Part shown: positions 7,255 to 16,609 of the stretch, piece after piece
How the letters are laid out: each line of letters opens with the position of its first letter
How positions within the stretch are numbered: position 1 is the first letter of the stretch
NCBI GenBank assembly: GCA_017469885.1
Contig: JAFUFO010000029.1
Coordinates: 1-51,466 of the forward strand
Reading direction: 5' to 3'
Origin: Solobacterium sp.
GTDB lineage: Bacteria > Bacillota_I > Bacilli_A > Erysipelotrichales > Erysipelotrichaceae
DNA length: 51,466 nt
Position numbers and translations under genes: made by a program
The notes under the pieces: model-generated
What the model was told of the DNA's origin: nothing
Databases searched by the model: none
What the model saw: the letters and a program-made list of their open reading frames with translations, nothing else

Positions 7255-8646
7255 TTATTCCGCGCTGAAGTCCATGACAAGGACAGGCGCTGCGATATCA
7301 TTGTAGCTTTCGTCTTTGATCTCCAGTTCGATTTCGGCATTGCCGATACTGTTGATATCCATGCCGGAAGCTTCCAGGGAATCCTTGTTGATTTCAATTT
7401 CCATGATGGCGCTCTGATTCGCACCGACATCCGTGCTCCACATCAGATAATCGACCATATAGTCGTTGATGGAGAGCTTGTCTCCCCAGCCGTCCGTGAC
7501 CGTGATTTCAAACTCATTGCTGTTTTCAATGAGGAGTTTCCACTTTACATAAATGCTGTCTTCGGAAAGTCCCTTTGAAATGATCCGGACACCGTTTCCG
7601 GAATAGAGCTCACTGCCATCCGCCGCCGCAGGTTCACCTGCGCCTGCGCTGTCCGAGACATGGATTGCGATCGGAGAAGGCTGACTGATGTAGTCATAGT
7701 TGGTGTTGCGGACTCCCACATCAAGGGTAATATCCGTCACATCGGTAATGCCCATTGCCTTCCAGTCGTCTTCATCCTTCATCATGGTAAGTTCCAGGGT
7801 CATATAATCCCGTTTGCCAGGCATGATGTCATTGCTGGACCATCTTCCGCTGCACAGGGAGAATCCGTTTGCGGCGATGTTTTTCGTATCCACATCCAGT
7901 ACCTGATCTGCGTCACTGTACAGTTCCAGCACCAGGTATTTCTTATTGTCAGGGTCGGTGAAATAAGCTGCACCGGTGATCCGGATTCCAGCCGCATTAA
8001 ACAGTTCATTGTTGTCATAAAACTGCAGTGTCCGATTCCCCTTCCAGGCATTCAGAAGATTTGTCGATACCTGATCAAACGGAAGGTCTTCATCCCCGGC
8101 GTCCGCAAGGCTGGTCCGGATCTCCACCGGATCCAGTGTCCTCGTGGAGGAATAATCTCCGTCATATTCCACCTGCAGGGACATGTACAGGGTTTCAATG
8201 CCGTGAATCCCACACGCCAGCATCGGCGCATAGTCAAAGTAAGCATTGCCGTTTGCCTTCTTCCCTGCTGGTACTTCCAGGTTGATCCATCCGTCATGAA
8301 CCATCCAGCCATTTATCGCATTGCAGGAATATCCCATCGTGCCGGAAAGGATCTGAACATCTCTTCCGCTGTTGTTTTCCACATTGACCAGCAGCCTGGC
8401 ACGGCTGTTTTCATAGGACAGGTCCATCGCCCTGACGATTATGCCGTCCTGTTCAAACAGTGTCGTTTCTTCAATCGTCCCGGACGTATTGAATTCCGTT
8501 TTCACCGGCTCCGGCGTTTTTTCCGGTGCTGCAGTCTGCACTGCCGGGGCTGCTGTTGCCGTTGTCCCTGATACCGACGGTGCGGTGCCTGCGCCGCATC
8601 CGGCAAGCAGGACCGCGCAAAGAAATACCGTGAATTGCTTTCTCAT
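7255..8646 (-). CDS. Secreted lipoprotein with three tandem beta domains
   Basis: 463 residues. Signal peptide ends in lipobox LLAGC; a Thr/Ala/Pro linker follows. Three related modules of about 130 residues each start with a glycine hairpin and run into Ig-like strands: EQDGIIVRAMDLSYEN, FNAAGIRITGAAYF, YSGNGVRIISKGL. The same module occurs twice in the lipoprotein at 19919-20860, so they are paralogues. The fold and role are not recognised; the position implies the outer face of the membrane. Start ATG 8646 follows GAGGAGGG. It is transcribed from a MerR-type promoter 49 bp upstream. Confidence 0.75.
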   Translation of the reverse strand: MRKQFTVFLCAVLLAGCGAGTAPSVSGTTATAAPAVQTAAPEKTPEPVKTEFNTSGTIEETTLFEQDGIIVRAMDLSYENSRARLLVNVENNSGRDVQILSGTMGYSCNAINGWMVHDGWINLEVPAGKKANGNAYFDYAPMLACGIHGIETLYMSLQVEYDGDYSSTRTLDPVEIRTSLADAGDEDLPFDQVSTNLLNAWKGNRTLQFYDNNELFNAAGIRITGAAYFTDPDNKKYLVLELYSDADQVLDVDTKNIAANGFSLCSGRWSSNDIMPGKRDYMTLELTMMKDEDDWKAMGITDVTDITLDVGVRNTNYDYISQPSPIAIHVSDSAGAGEPAAADGSELYSGNGVRIISKGLSEDSIYVKWKLLIENSNEFEITVTDGWGDKLSINDYMVDYLMWSTDVGANQSAIMEIEINKDSLEASGMDINSIGNAEIELEIKDESYNDIAAPVLVMDFSAE

Positions 8647-8694
8647 GATCGTTCCCTCCTCATCAGGAATGCTCAGTATGGTTTCTCTGTTTTC

Positions 8695-8725
8695 ACTGTA
8701 GTTCCGTTCCCCGCGGAACGGTCAA
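8695..8725 (-). promoter_or_regulatory. MerR-type promoter/operator, site 1
   Basis: Minus strand: -35 TTGACC (8725-8720), 19-bp spacer, -10 TACAGT (8700-8695). The spacer and the end of the -35 form the palindrome CCGTTCCGCGGGGAACGG. The start codon of the lipoprotein is 49 bp downstream. The over-long 19-bp spacer with centred dyad is the hallmark of MerR-family controlled promoters. Confidence 0.65.
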
Positions 8726-8790
8726 TCCCGGAGAGTTGCATCCCTGTTTCATGAAGGGCGCTGTTTATCACGCGACATACTGTTCATAGA

Positions 8791-8810
8791 AAAAGACCGG
8801 ATTTCTCCGG
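8791..8810 (-). terminator. Terminator after the tandem-repeat protein
   Basis: CCGGA/TCCGG stem with a 4-nt loop; the minus strand continues TCTTTTTC. It lies 30 bp past the gene at 8840-9370. Confidence 0.6.
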
Positions 8811-8839
8811 CCTTGTTTCTGTGACTATAAACGGAATGC

Positions 8840-9370
8840 TTATTCCTGCGGCTTGTCTTCCGGCTTCTCGTCCTTCTTTACAAGCGTCGCGAAGGCTTCA
8901 TCAATATCCTTGCCTTCCTTGATCTGGTTGATGGCGCTGACCATGTTCTGGAATAAGGTGCTGCTCTTTGCGCTCTGAAGCAGTTCGAATGCCTTTTCCT
9001 TACTGAACTTCATCGCATCCGCAAATGCTTCATCAACATTGGTGCCGTCCTTGACACGCTGTACGGCTTCCTGGACCTTTGCGAGCAGCTCACCGCTTTC
9101 CGCAGCCTTGCGGACTTCTGTCACACGCTCCTTGGAGAACTTCATGACTTCCGCGAATGCCTCATCGATGTTGGTTCCATCCTTGACCTTCTTTACGGCG
9201 TCCTGAACTTTCGCGTAGATCTCGCTGTTTTCCGCAGACTTCACAGCCTCTCCGGCCCATTCCCTGCTTAAGGAAAGAACGCCCGCGAACGCTTCATCCA
9301 CCGGCTTGCCGGCTTTTACATCGGCGACAGCCTTCTGTACTTCTGTAAGAATCGATTTGTTTTCACTCAT
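8840..9370 (-). CDS. Cytosolic protein of four tandem helical repeats
   Basis: 176 residues made almost wholly of four copies of a 43-residue repeat with consensus VQxAVxxVKDGTNIDEAFAE followed by VMKFSKE; the first and last copies are degenerate. The composition (Lys/Glu/Ala) predicts amphipathic helices, with no signal peptide or membrane segment and an acidic C-terminal tail. No named family is recognised. Start ATG 9370 follows GAGAGG; a GTG at 9376 is the alternative. Monocistronic, with its own terminator. It may be a scaffold or an interaction protein, but the sequence does not say so directly. Confidence 0.7.
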   Translation of the reverse strand: MSENKSILTEVQKAVADVKAGKPVDEAFAGVLSLSREWAGEAVKSAENSEIYAKVQDAVKKVKDGTNIDEAFAEVMKFSKERVTEVRKAAESGELLAKVQEAVQRVKDGTNVDEAFADAMKFSKEKAFELLQSAKSSTLFQNMVSAINQIKEGKDIDEAFATLVKKDEKPEDKPQE

Positions 9371-9523
9371 GTGCACATTACCTCTCTTCTATTACATCAT
9401 ATTTTTGGAAGACATAGTATCCGGATGATTCATTCATGTGTCCCGGCTTTCCGGCCGGGGTTTCATTGTACATCAGATTCTCTGTGTTTTCGATGTATTT
9501 ATTCGTTATTTCGTATTAATTTT

Positions 9524-9733
9524 TCAGCTGGCCATGGAATGGTCTTCCCTTGCGCTCAGGATGATCTCCTGATTCAGGATATTCAGCTGCCGTGCCATCT
9601 CCCGTTTTTTAATTTCGTCGGTTTCCTGTTCCATCCGTTCCTTCAGACGGACCGCTTCCAGGGTCAGTTCCAGCATCTCCCGCGGAAGCCGGTTCAGGAA
9701 TTCCCCAATGGCTCCCTCATGTTCGTCTGTCAT
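9524..9733 (-). CDS. Small coiled-coil protein, unknown
   Basis: 69 residues from ATG 9733 after CAGGAGG (10-nt spacing); the longer frame to 9823 lacks a ribosome site. The content is a continuous charged helix (LPREMLELTLEAVRLKERME and beyond) with heptad-like Leu/Ile spacing, predicted coiled coil, no Cys and no membrane segment. It is not recognised. It stands alone between the repeat protein and the nucleotidase. Confidence 0.55.
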   Translation of the reverse strand: MTDEHEGAIGEFLNRLPREMLELTLEAVRLKERMEQETDEIKKREMARQLNILNQEIILSAREDHSMAS

Positions 9734-9949
9734 TATCTGTGTGCCTCCTGTTGCCCGTGTATATCGTGCAATAACTGTACTCTCTGCACTTTCTGTAATA
9801 GTACCATTCCGCTCTTTCTTCAAGGAAATAATTGTTCATTTCTTTCTTTGCGGGCTGATAAACGGCCGGCAGTTGCACACGGCATCAGGAAATACATCAT
9901 CCGTTATTCTGTTTCCTGATTGTAACGAATGATCCGCATTCACCGTGTA

Positions 9950-12280
9950 TCAGTCCCGGGATAACGGCTCATAGAAGTTAAAGCAGAAGTTGTCGCGCGG
10001 CTCAGCCGCATAGGTCGACAGGTTGTTCTTGTAGATCTCCAGTGCCCTTGCCCTGTCATCTCCGGCAGTGAGCAGCTGCCATGCGCCGTTGCGCGCATTC
10101 AGCCGCCATGTGGTGATGCCTTCTTCCATTGTGTCTGCCCAGGCAAGCTTGTCGTTTTTCAGATACTTTCCTTCCGCATTGCGCAGGGTAATACAATCCT
10201 CACTTACCACATTCACGGTAAACAACATGACATTGTCCGGCAGCGGGTCTGCCACCAGATAATTCTGCGTTGCGTTCTGCGGCACCGTGCTCAGTTTCCC
10301 GCTGTCCTCGACCACAATTCTTCCGCTGGCTTCGTGATACAGCACATAGGTTTTTCCGTCTTCCGGATTCTGCGCAAGCTGCGCATAAATCGGTCCCTCA
10401 TACGGTTTCGTATTCTCCGGTGTCAGGCTGTAATCCGCCTCCCAGTGCCAGTCAAAGGAATCAGTAGATACACCGCCATACTGTTCGCTGGTGTCTCTGA
10501 TATAGGCGATGAGACCATCCACAATGCGGATCTCCTTATCCAGAACACTGTCCTCTTCCGTAAAGTCACGCAGACCGCACTGTTCATTTCCGAGGAGGTA
10601 ATCACTGACTGTCGCAAGATAGACCGCATCGTCATGGAATTCCCGGCCGTTTGAAAATCCGGTGATATTCACCCTCGTACCCGCAGGCTTTGAAAGATCA
10701 TAGGTGAAACTGAGGCCGCCGAAGATAAGATCGGTATAGATGTCATCAAATTGATAGATATACGGCGTTCCGTTCAGCACACGGGCCTTGAGACGCTGTG
10801 AGGCATTTTCTTCCAGCGCCGCGCGGATTGCGCTTCCTTTGATCGGCACAACATATAACTCATTGGTATAGCGGAATATCTTGTACGCATCCTTCCGGCT
10901 GATTTCTCCGGGCACTGCGGTATAGCTGTCCCGGACGGTAACCGTACTGACAGAGAAATCAATGTCGGTATGGTCTGTCTTTGTTTTTTCAAAGAATGCC
11001 GCTTCCTTTCCGGCAGTCTGCTGGGCCATGGCCTTCGTTCCGGTTTCGATCATTGATTTAAGGACAATGTCCATGGTGTCGGTCTGTTCGGTATAGAAGT
11101 TCTGATTTCCATCCCAGCTTCCAAGCAGGGTTCCGATCGGTTCATTCACCATCACCCCGGCATCTTCCGCATACGGACGGATGATTTCCTGCAGTTCTTC
11201 ATCCGCCGCAAAGTCATCAAGCTTCCGGTTCTCACTGCTTACGATTTCCCATTTCAGTTCCCCGTTGGCTCCTTCTTTAAATCGGACAATACTCTGCGTC
11301 AGATCCTGGCCGCCGCCGTTGACCAGCAGGACGTCCTCATCTTCGCCATTGCGGTAATACGTATTGGAATACTGGCTGTTGTGATCATGTCCGATAATTA
11401 ACAGGTCGATTCCCGAAGTCTCCTGAATCAGGCGGAGTCCCTGATGGTTGGTGTTTTCTCCGAAGGAAAGCTGTCCTTCATCGTTCCCCAGTCCGCCATG
11501 GTAACAGACGGTGATAAACTCACAGCCTTCCTCTTTCATCTTTGAAAGATAGTATTCCGCTTCCTGTGCAACGGACCATTCTTCATTCCCCGGATGGGTA
11601 AACCGCATGCCGGGATACTTGTCTTCGGTTTCCCATCTTGAGATATCCACATTCTCAAGACCGAGAATTCCGATCGTATGTTCATTGCCGTTTACTGTAA
11701 CAGTTCGGGTGATATAAGGTGTGAATACATTCTCCCCTTCTTCATGCACGCCGTCGCTTCCGTCATAGAGCGTATTGGCGGACAGTACGGTTACACCATT
11801 CTCTTCGAAATACGTATAGATCCGGTTCATGGTATCCCAGTCAAAATCAAATTCATGATTGCCGAGGACAAAGGCGTCATAACCGATCTGTGTAAGACAC
11901 ACCGCCATCACCGGCGGAAGATCCGAAGTCCCGGCTTCATACTGATCCAAATGCAGTTCGGAAATTGCCTCTCCTTCAAAGAGATCGCCGTTGTCGAGGA
12001 CAATGACATTCTCTTTGCCGTATTCATCCCGCATCGTATTCACGGCCGTCGATACCCTCAGCATGTTATGGGGTTCCGGCAGATCCGTCAGTAAATTGGT
12101 TTCCCAGCATTTGCCGTGCATATCCGTTGTGGAAAGAATCACCACATCGGTATATGCAGTATCTTCCGCCGGAGCTTCCGGCAGCGGACCCTGACACTTT
12201 GAAACACCGAATAACAGAAGAACCGATGCGCAGATCGCAATCACTGTCCTGAACATCAATTTCAAAAGGGGCTTATCCAT
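9950..12280 (-). CDS. Secreted bifunctional metallophosphatase/5'-nucleotidase family protein
   Basis: 776 residues with one N-terminal transmembrane signal anchor (about 7-28). The metallophosphatase domain shows STTDMHG (D53, H55), VLDNGDLFEG, LGNHEFDFD, YHGG and GHDHNSQ, the dinuclear metal ligands. The 5'-nucleotidase C-terminal domain follows with RKDAYKIFRYTNELYVVPIKG as the nucleotide-binding region, and there is an extra C-terminal beta module of about 130 residues. Family members (UshA, CpdB, YfkN) hydrolyse extracellular nucleotides or 2',3'-cyclic nucleotides to scavenge nucleoside and phosphate. The start follows AAAGG. Exact substrate not determined. Confidence 0.88.
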   Translation of the reverse strand: MDKPLLKLMFRTVIAICASVLLLFGVSKCQGPLPEAPAEDTAYTDVVILSTTDMHGKCWETNLLTDLPEPHNMLRVSTAVNTMRDEYGKENVIVLDNGDLFEGEAISELHLDQYEAGTSDLPPVMAVCLTQIGYDAFVLGNHEFDFDWDTMNRIYTYFEENGVTVLSANTLYDGSDGVHEEGENVFTPYITRTVTVNGNEHTIGILGLENVDISRWETEDKYPGMRFTHPGNEEWSVAQEAEYYLSKMKEEGCEFITVCYHGGLGNDEGQLSFGENTNHQGLRLIQETSGIDLLIIGHDHNSQYSNTYYRNGEDEDVLLVNGGGQDLTQSIVRFKEGANGELKWEIVSSENRKLDDFAADEELQEIIRPYAEDAGVMVNEPIGTLLGSWDGNQNFYTEQTDTMDIVLKSMIETGTKAMAQQTAGKEAAFFEKTKTDHTDIDFSVSTVTVRDSYTAVPGEISRKDAYKIFRYTNELYVVPIKGSAIRAALEENASQRLKARVLNGTPYIYQFDDIYTDLIFGGLSFTYDLSKPAGTRVNITGFSNGREFHDDAVYLATVSDYLLGNEQCGLRDFTEEDSVLDKEIRIVDGLIAYIRDTSEQYGGVSTDSFDWHWEADYSLTPENTKPYEGPIYAQLAQNPEDGKTYVLYHEASGRIVVEDSGKLSTVPQNATQNYLVADPLPDNVMLFTVNVVSEDCITLRNAEGKYLKNDKLAWADTMEEGITTWRLNARNGAWQLLTAGDDRARALEIYKNNLSTYAAEPRDNFCFNFYEPLSRD

Positions 12281-12413
12281 ACGAATACCTTTCTGTTGGT
12301 TTCTCTTATTAAATCATAAAGGAAAAGCGGCAGCTGTTCTGTTTCTTCCACTATGAAATCTGTATTACAGTATTGTTAATATCAGCTGTCCGCTGATTCC
12401 GGAGGTTACTGCT

Positions 12414-13169
12414 ATGAACGGTGAGATTCATGATCTTTGCGTCATTGCCCTGTGTACAAATAAGGCACTGTCTGAACAGACCCCATTTGCCATGGAACGT
12501 TCGCCCTATATTGCGGAACGCAGATTTGTATTCTGTAATGGCTTTGGATGTGCGGAGTCACCGGAGGAATGGTACAAAATCAGCCGAAAGCGCAGAATGA
12601 ACACTATCCGTCTCTATCTTCCGGTTTCCGTAAAGGACCGCAGCCTGCTTGGATTTATCAATACCTCCTCGGGATTTCTGGCCCTTGTGCAGGACGGCGG
12701 CACCGTGCTGCGCATGGATCCGGAATGGACATGGCTGAAACATAAAAATGCTTGGCGTGTTGTCTACCGGGAGTCAGAAATGAATCACTCTCTGGAACAG
12801 CTTCCGGTATGGACGGACCATACCAAAGAACTCAAGACTGTATTAACGCAGATCAAAGAACTTGCGCTTGCGATCAGAGAGCCGTTCTTTGCGAACTGTT
12901 TCCAGGACGCAAAGGACCTGCTGGAAGGAAAAATACCTGCCGGTAAGAAACCGCAGTTCCAGGATCTTCCGGCACCGTATGGAAATATCCTGAATGCCGT
13001 ATCACGGGCCGATGTGTTTGGGGCGATGGGATCCTGGAATGACAGCCCGCCGTATGAAGCACGCTCCATCGGCAGAAAGCAGGACTATGACCGTCTCTCC
13101 GACGAACTCCTGAAACAGATCCGCATCAATCTGATGTATGCGGTCAATACCTGTTATTCACAGGTCTGA
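12414..13169 (+). CDS. Conserved-looking cytosolic protein, unknown
   Basis: 251 residues from ATG 12414 after GGAGG. No signal peptide, membrane helix or recognised motif. The central part contains QDGGTVLRMDPEWTWLKHKN and a Cys-poor helical C-terminal half ending in DRLSDELLKQIRINLMYAVN. Codon use resembles neighbours, and it has its own terminator, so it is likely a real gene. I do not recognise a family; an uncharacterised regulatory or defence-like role would be guesswork. Confidence 0.6.
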   Translation: MNGEIHDLCVIALCTNKALSEQTPFAMERSPYIAERRFVFCNGFGCAESPEEWYKISRKRRMNTIRLYLPVSVKDRSLLGFINTSSGFLALVQDGGTVLRMDPEWTWLKHKNAWRVVYRESEMNHSLEQLPVWTDHTKELKTVLTQIKELALAIREPFFANCFQDAKDLLEGKIPAGKKPQFQDLPAPYGNILNAVSRADVFGAMGSWNDSPPYEARSIGRKQDYDRLSDELLKQIRINLMYAVNTCYSQV

Positions 13170-13179
13170 AAATGACGAA

Positions 13180-13208
13180 GGCAGATCCGTATCGGGATCT
13201 GCCCTTTT
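13180..13208. terminator. Terminator between convergent genes
   Basis: GGCAGATCC (13180-13188) pairs with GGATCTGCC (13195-13203), followed by CTTTTC on the plus strand. It ends the gene at 12414-13169. Confidence 0.75.
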
Positions 13209-13233
13209 CATGCCTGGTTCCGTTAATGATCGT

Positions 13234-13905
13234 TTACCGTAAGGATGTTCTCCGGTAATCGGTGATATCACTGCCAAGCTCCGCATAGATCTGTTTTACG
13301 GAATCCCGGTTCGAGAGCGTACGCAGTTCGGCATCGGTCATTCCGATCAGTTCCAGAAAGCAGACCCGTCCGTGCGGTGTATCGATCGTCTGGAGCGATG
13401 GATCACTGACGGTGATGAACCCGGTGATCAATGACTTCTGTTTTGCGTCAATGCCGTCTGTCTGCCTTGTATAGATAAATTCATCCGGTCCAAAGGTCTC
13501 ACCGCTTTTGAAGGTAATCCGTGCGATTGCCTGCAGGATGCCGCAGACACAGCGGATCTCTGCCTCTGTATCTTCACAGCATGCCTTGTTCAGCTTGAAC
13601 GTCAGTTCATAGCCATAACCGCTCCATTCTTTGTCTTCGCTTTCCTTCTGATACAGCTCGGTCTGTCCGAAGGTCACAAAATGCCAGAAATCACCGCCGT
13701 CATAGACACTGATTCCATCCAGCGGATCCGGTCCGCCGAAGATCCATTTGATCATCGGGGCATAGTGTTTCGGATTGGTCTGTCCCGGATAAACCCGTAG
13801 CATCTCCGCTTCTATGGCGTCCCAGCCGGGTGCTTCCTCCATTGCCGGGGTCTCCGGTTTCTTCTCCGGTTCCTGTTTTTTCTTCAGTCTGTCAAACAGT
13901 CCCAT
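13234..13905 (-). CDS. SUFU-domain (suppressor of fused-like) protein
   Basis: 223 residues from ATG 13905 after TAGGAGGG. A short charged N-terminal linker (KKKQEPEKKPETPAMEE) is followed by a SUFU domain: MIKWIFGGPDPLDGISVYDG, FWHFVTFGQTELY, GYGYELTFKLNK. In bacteria such domains act as immunity proteins against polymorphic toxins or as stand-alone cytosolic proteins. No toxin gene adjoins it, so an immunity role is only a possibility. Complete by length, with no signal peptide. Confidence 0.72.
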   Translation of the reverse strand: MGLFDRLKKKQEPEKKPETPAMEEAPGWDAIEAEMLRVYPGQTNPKHYAPMIKWIFGGPDPLDGISVYDGGDFWHFVTFGQTELYQKESEDKEWSGYGYELTFKLNKACCEDTEAEIRCVCGILQAIARITFKSGETFGPDEFIYTRQTDGIDAKQKSLITGFITVSDPSLQTIDTPHGRVCFLELIGMTDAELRTLSNRDSVKQIYAELGSDITDYRRTSLR

Positions 13906-14083
13906 GATTATCCCTCCTAGAATGATTCTTCTGTCATCCATTCACTTCACTTTCATACTATCCTTCATCGGAATGACAGTACAGAACAACCTTTAATTAC
14001 CGATCACTCAGTTTCTCTTCGGCACACTCAATTGTTTTCTGTAGTCTTTAGTCCATCCCTTTTCTCTTCCTTTCCTTATTTTG

Positions 14084-14111
14084 AAAAAAGCCATTAATGA
14101 ATGGCTTTTTT
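14084..14111. terminator. Bidirectional terminator
   Basis: AAAAAAGCCATT and AATGGCTTTTTT pair across a 4-nt loop, with A/T runs on both sides. It is positioned after the lipoprotein at 14146-14778 (minus). Confidence 0.8.
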
Positions 14112-14145
14112 GCATGCAATGCGTTTTTTCAAGAATCGTTGTTAC

Positions 14146-14778
14146 TCAGTCCAGCAGTCCCTTATCAATGATCTGGAAGTTCGCGCGGTGAATATACAGC
14201 GCTTTGCCGTCGATCATTAACTTTGTGGTCTTGGGAAGGTCCTCCGGGATTTCCCAGTATACCTTGTTTCCCTGGTATACACAGAGGGGCTGTCCCATCT
14301 GTGATTTGATGACAACAACACGGCTCTTGCCGAATTTGTTTTTATATCCGTTGATCCAGTAGGCAAGCACAGTATTGTCCGTGATATCGCCCATCTCGGC
14401 ATGGCTGTTGATAAACTCAGAGGTGGTAAAGTCCATTGCCTTTTCCAGTCCCTTTTCCGCAAAGATTACGGTATCACCGCAGGTTTCCATTTCCTTTCCG
14501 TCAATCGTTACCGTCATGACAGAGGACATTTCATAATGGCGTACCCAGCCGTCATCCGTCGCAATCATTTCCTCAATCTTATTGCCGGTAAGCTTGATCT
14601 TGTCTCCCTTGGCAGTGAGGGTAAGCTGCCCATAGTTATCATAGGTCTCCATGGTAAATGAAACACCTACCAGGTTTCCCTGCAGTTCATTCAGTGTGGA
14701 CTGGAACTGTGCGCATCCGCTCAGTGTAATTAACAGCGCTGACAGAAGCGTCAGAATCAATACTTTTCCTTTTTTCAT
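14146..14778 (-). CDS. DUF5052-like lipoprotein
   Basis: 210 residues. The signal peptide is LILTLLSALLITLSGC with lipobox Cys at about residue 22. The mature part starts AQFQSTLNELQGNLVGVSFT and contains TVTIDGKEMETCGDTVIFAE, resembling the DUF5052 lipoproteins of Bacillota, whose role is unknown. Start ATG 14778 is 8 nt from GGAGG. Monocistronic with a terminator at 14084-14111. The family label is from memory and moderately sure; surface lipoprotein status is clear. Confidence 0.65.
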   Translation of the reverse strand: MKKGKVLILTLLSALLITLSGCAQFQSTLNELQGNLVGVSFTMETYDNYGQLTLTAKGDKIKLTGNKIEEMIATDDGWVRHYEMSSVMTVTIDGKEMETCGDTVIFAEKGLEKAMDFTTSEFINSHAEMGDITDNTVLAYWINGYKNKFGKSRVVVIKSQMGQPLCVYQGNKVYWEIPEDLPKTTKLMIDGKALYIHRANFQIIDKGLLD

Positions 14779-14877
14779 TTCCAATACCTCCGATCTGATA
14801 TTCTCTATCCAATTGGATTTCAGGGTTCATTGTACTACGCAGAGACCGTTACGTCAGAATCTGATTTCCCTTGTCCC

Positions 14878-15477
14878 TCACGGTTTCTTCGGATCAAAGC
14901 GCAGCCGGTATTCACAGGCCCTTGCGCCTTCAGAGACCGCAGAATAACGTTCATAGCGGATATGCTTAAACCCTTTTGAGTATTCTTTGTCCATATGACA
15001 GATACAGAGCACAGCTCTCTCATCCCCAAGCTGCTTTGCCAGTTCATGGTAAGGGCAGGAAAGAATATCCACCCCATACATGTCAGGAGGGTCTGAAACA
15101 AGTTCACTTCGATAACCCAGCTTTTCACTGCTTGCCCGTTTCATGACCGCATCCACATGGTTCCATACAAAAAGGTCCGCACCCGGAAGACTCGTGAGAC
15201 TATGAATGATTCTTGCGAACCGTTTTCCCATCGCATCACCATACCCATTCAGAAGTCCTTCGGCGTCATGCCCTCCCGCAGTCAGCACACGGTAAAGCGC
15301 AACGGCAGGAAGCACCATTGCACCGTTATGCCGTTTCAGATCCGGCCTGGATGTCAGAATCTTACGGTATTCATTTCCGGCATTGTTCCATATCTGATCT
15401 GCGGCTTCTTTGCCAAGTGATGCGGTAAGTGTTTTTCGAAACGCTCTGTAAAACCATTGTCTGTTTAAAGGGTTCAT
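14878..15477 (-). CDS. L-2-amino-thiazoline-4-carboxylate hydrolase-family protein
   Basis: 199 residues. Sequence features (IWNNAGNEYRKIL, HNGAMVLPAVALYRVL, a late CPYHELAKQLGD and CICHMDKEYSKGF) match the ATC hydrolase family. Its founding member opens the thiazoline ring in microbial L-cysteine synthesis, but most gut homologues are of unknown substrate. The Cys and His residues of CPYH and CICHMD are likely active-site or metal positions. No signal peptide. GGAGG lies 12 nt before ATG 15477, a long spacing. Reaction not demonstrable from sequence. Confidence 0.7.
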   Translation of the reverse strand: MNPLNRQWFYRAFRKTLTASLGKEAADQIWNNAGNEYRKILTSRPDLKRHNGAMVLPAVALYRVLTAGGHDAEGLLNGYGDAMGKRFARIIHSLTSLPGADLFVWNHVDAVMKRASSEKLGYRSELVSDPPDMYGVDILSCPYHELAKQLGDERAVLCICHMDKEYSKGFKHIRYERYSAVSEGARACEYRLRFDPKKP

Positions 15478-15581
15478 ATATCTGTCTTGCCTCCTGCCTG
15501 ATTTCAGAAAAAAGATGCTTTCTCAGATATGCTGGGGCAGCACCTGGATACATTTATTGAACGCTGATACTGGGAAACAGA

Positions 15582-15863
15582 TCAGTCTCCGAACTTTTCC
15601 CGGAGCTTCTGCATAAGCTCAGAATGCGAAAGATATCCGCCGCCGGCAAGATTGTATTCGTTGAACCAGCTGTCACCGGTCGCAACGCTCTTCAGGCCGA
15701 GCCCGGATTCTTCCATGAGCCACCGGTTCACATCAAAATTGTTGTAGATCTTATAGTCCGGATCATGTTTACGGATGAATTCCTTGATTTCGTTTGTCTG
15801 GTCTTCCCAGCCGCCGCTGACGTTTTCGAGTTCCTTCTGTGAAACCTTCTTATTGTCTTCCAT
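15582..15863 (-). CDS. Orphan double-glycine-leader protein, family A member 1
   Basis: 93 residues. Leader KKVSQKELENVSGG resembles bacteriocin/Nif11-type double-glycine leaders. The post-GG part (about 74 residues) has KEFIRKHDPDYKIYNNFDVN, then WLMEESGLGLKSVATGD, NEYNLAGG and the end SHSELMQKLREKFGD. The proteins at 19390-19671 and 38073-38360 share this layout. It has no Cys and no nearby maturase or exporter, so it is either a secreted unmodified peptide or a cytosolic protein whose N-terminus mimics a leader. No clear Shine-Dalgarno precedes ATG 15863. Confidence 0.7.
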   Translation of the reverse strand: MEDNKKVSQKELENVSGGWEDQTNEIKEFIRKHDPDYKIYNNFDVNRWLMEESGLGLKSVATGDSWFNEYNLAGGGYLSHSELMQKLREKFGD

Positions 15864-15935
15864 AGTTTTTACACTCGTTACAATTTTTATACGTTACTTC
15901 CGGAAAAAACTCCACGGATCCCCTGTCACAATCAC

Positions 15936-16550
15936 TCAGATCAGAAACAGAAGACCGGCAAACATGAAGGCACCGGCAATATTGCCGGCTCCTGCCGTAC
16001 GGAGCGGCATCAGGACGGCAAATGCGGGCAGAAGATTGAATATCGCTGCCCAGCAGGGCAGTGATGTCATACCGGAAAGAACCGCATACAGAAGTGTTCC
16101 GGATGCCAGTAGCAGTCCGATATAGCAGACGATCATTGTGACAGCGGTCTTTTTAAAGAACTCCAGAATAAGGACCCGGGATTCTTCGGTACGATTCTGT
16201 TTCACATACATCCATTCTAGGAAGGCACAGATCACATGATGCGCACTTCCAAAACCTCCGAATACCACGGCACTTACGGCAATGATAACTGCACATACCG
16301 GGCTGAAGGCATACATCCAGCAGGCAATTCCTGCAAGTCCTATAACTTCCAGGGTAATTGCCGCAACGCCCAGCAACAGAGACCGCATTGCCCGCTTTGG
16401 GTCCAGGTCGGAAAATACCTCTGCCAGTTTTGCATTGTCTTTGATATGTTCCGCGTGAAAGCGATGCCCGGGGGTATAGGTAAGTAATATGTCGCAGTAC
16501 CAGCAGAGCAGATGCCCCACCAGTCCGCAGAGAAGTGCCGCACGAATCAT
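15936..16550 (-). CDS. Polytopic membrane protein, unknown
   Basis: 204 residues with about six hydrophobic segments. Start ATG 16550 is preferred because GGGAGGG overlaps the ATG at 16562. Notable polar motifs are WYCDILLTYTPG after the first helix and GSAHHVICAFLEWMYV in the fourth segment, with paired His that could bind metal or substrate. It resembles uncharacterised membrane families of gut Bacillota (possibly DUF6796-like, low certainty). It lies between an orphan double-glycine gene and two small membrane proteins on the same strand, but a transport role for the peptide is speculation. Confidence 0.65.
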   Translation of the reverse strand: MIRAALLCGLVGHLLCWYCDILLTYTPGHRFHAEHIKDNAKLAEVFSDLDPKRAMRSLLLGVAAITLEVIGLAGIACWMYAFSPVCAVIIAVSAVVFGGFGSAHHVICAFLEWMYVKQNRTEESRVLILEFFKKTAVTMIVCYIGLLLASGTLLYAVLSGMTSLPCWAAIFNLLPAFAVLMPLRTAGAGNIAGAFMFAGLLFLI

Positions 16551-16609
16551 AAACCCTCCCATTCTGTTTGATATTCCAGTCAGTGTTTCATCGTTCTTAT
16601 CGTTATTTA

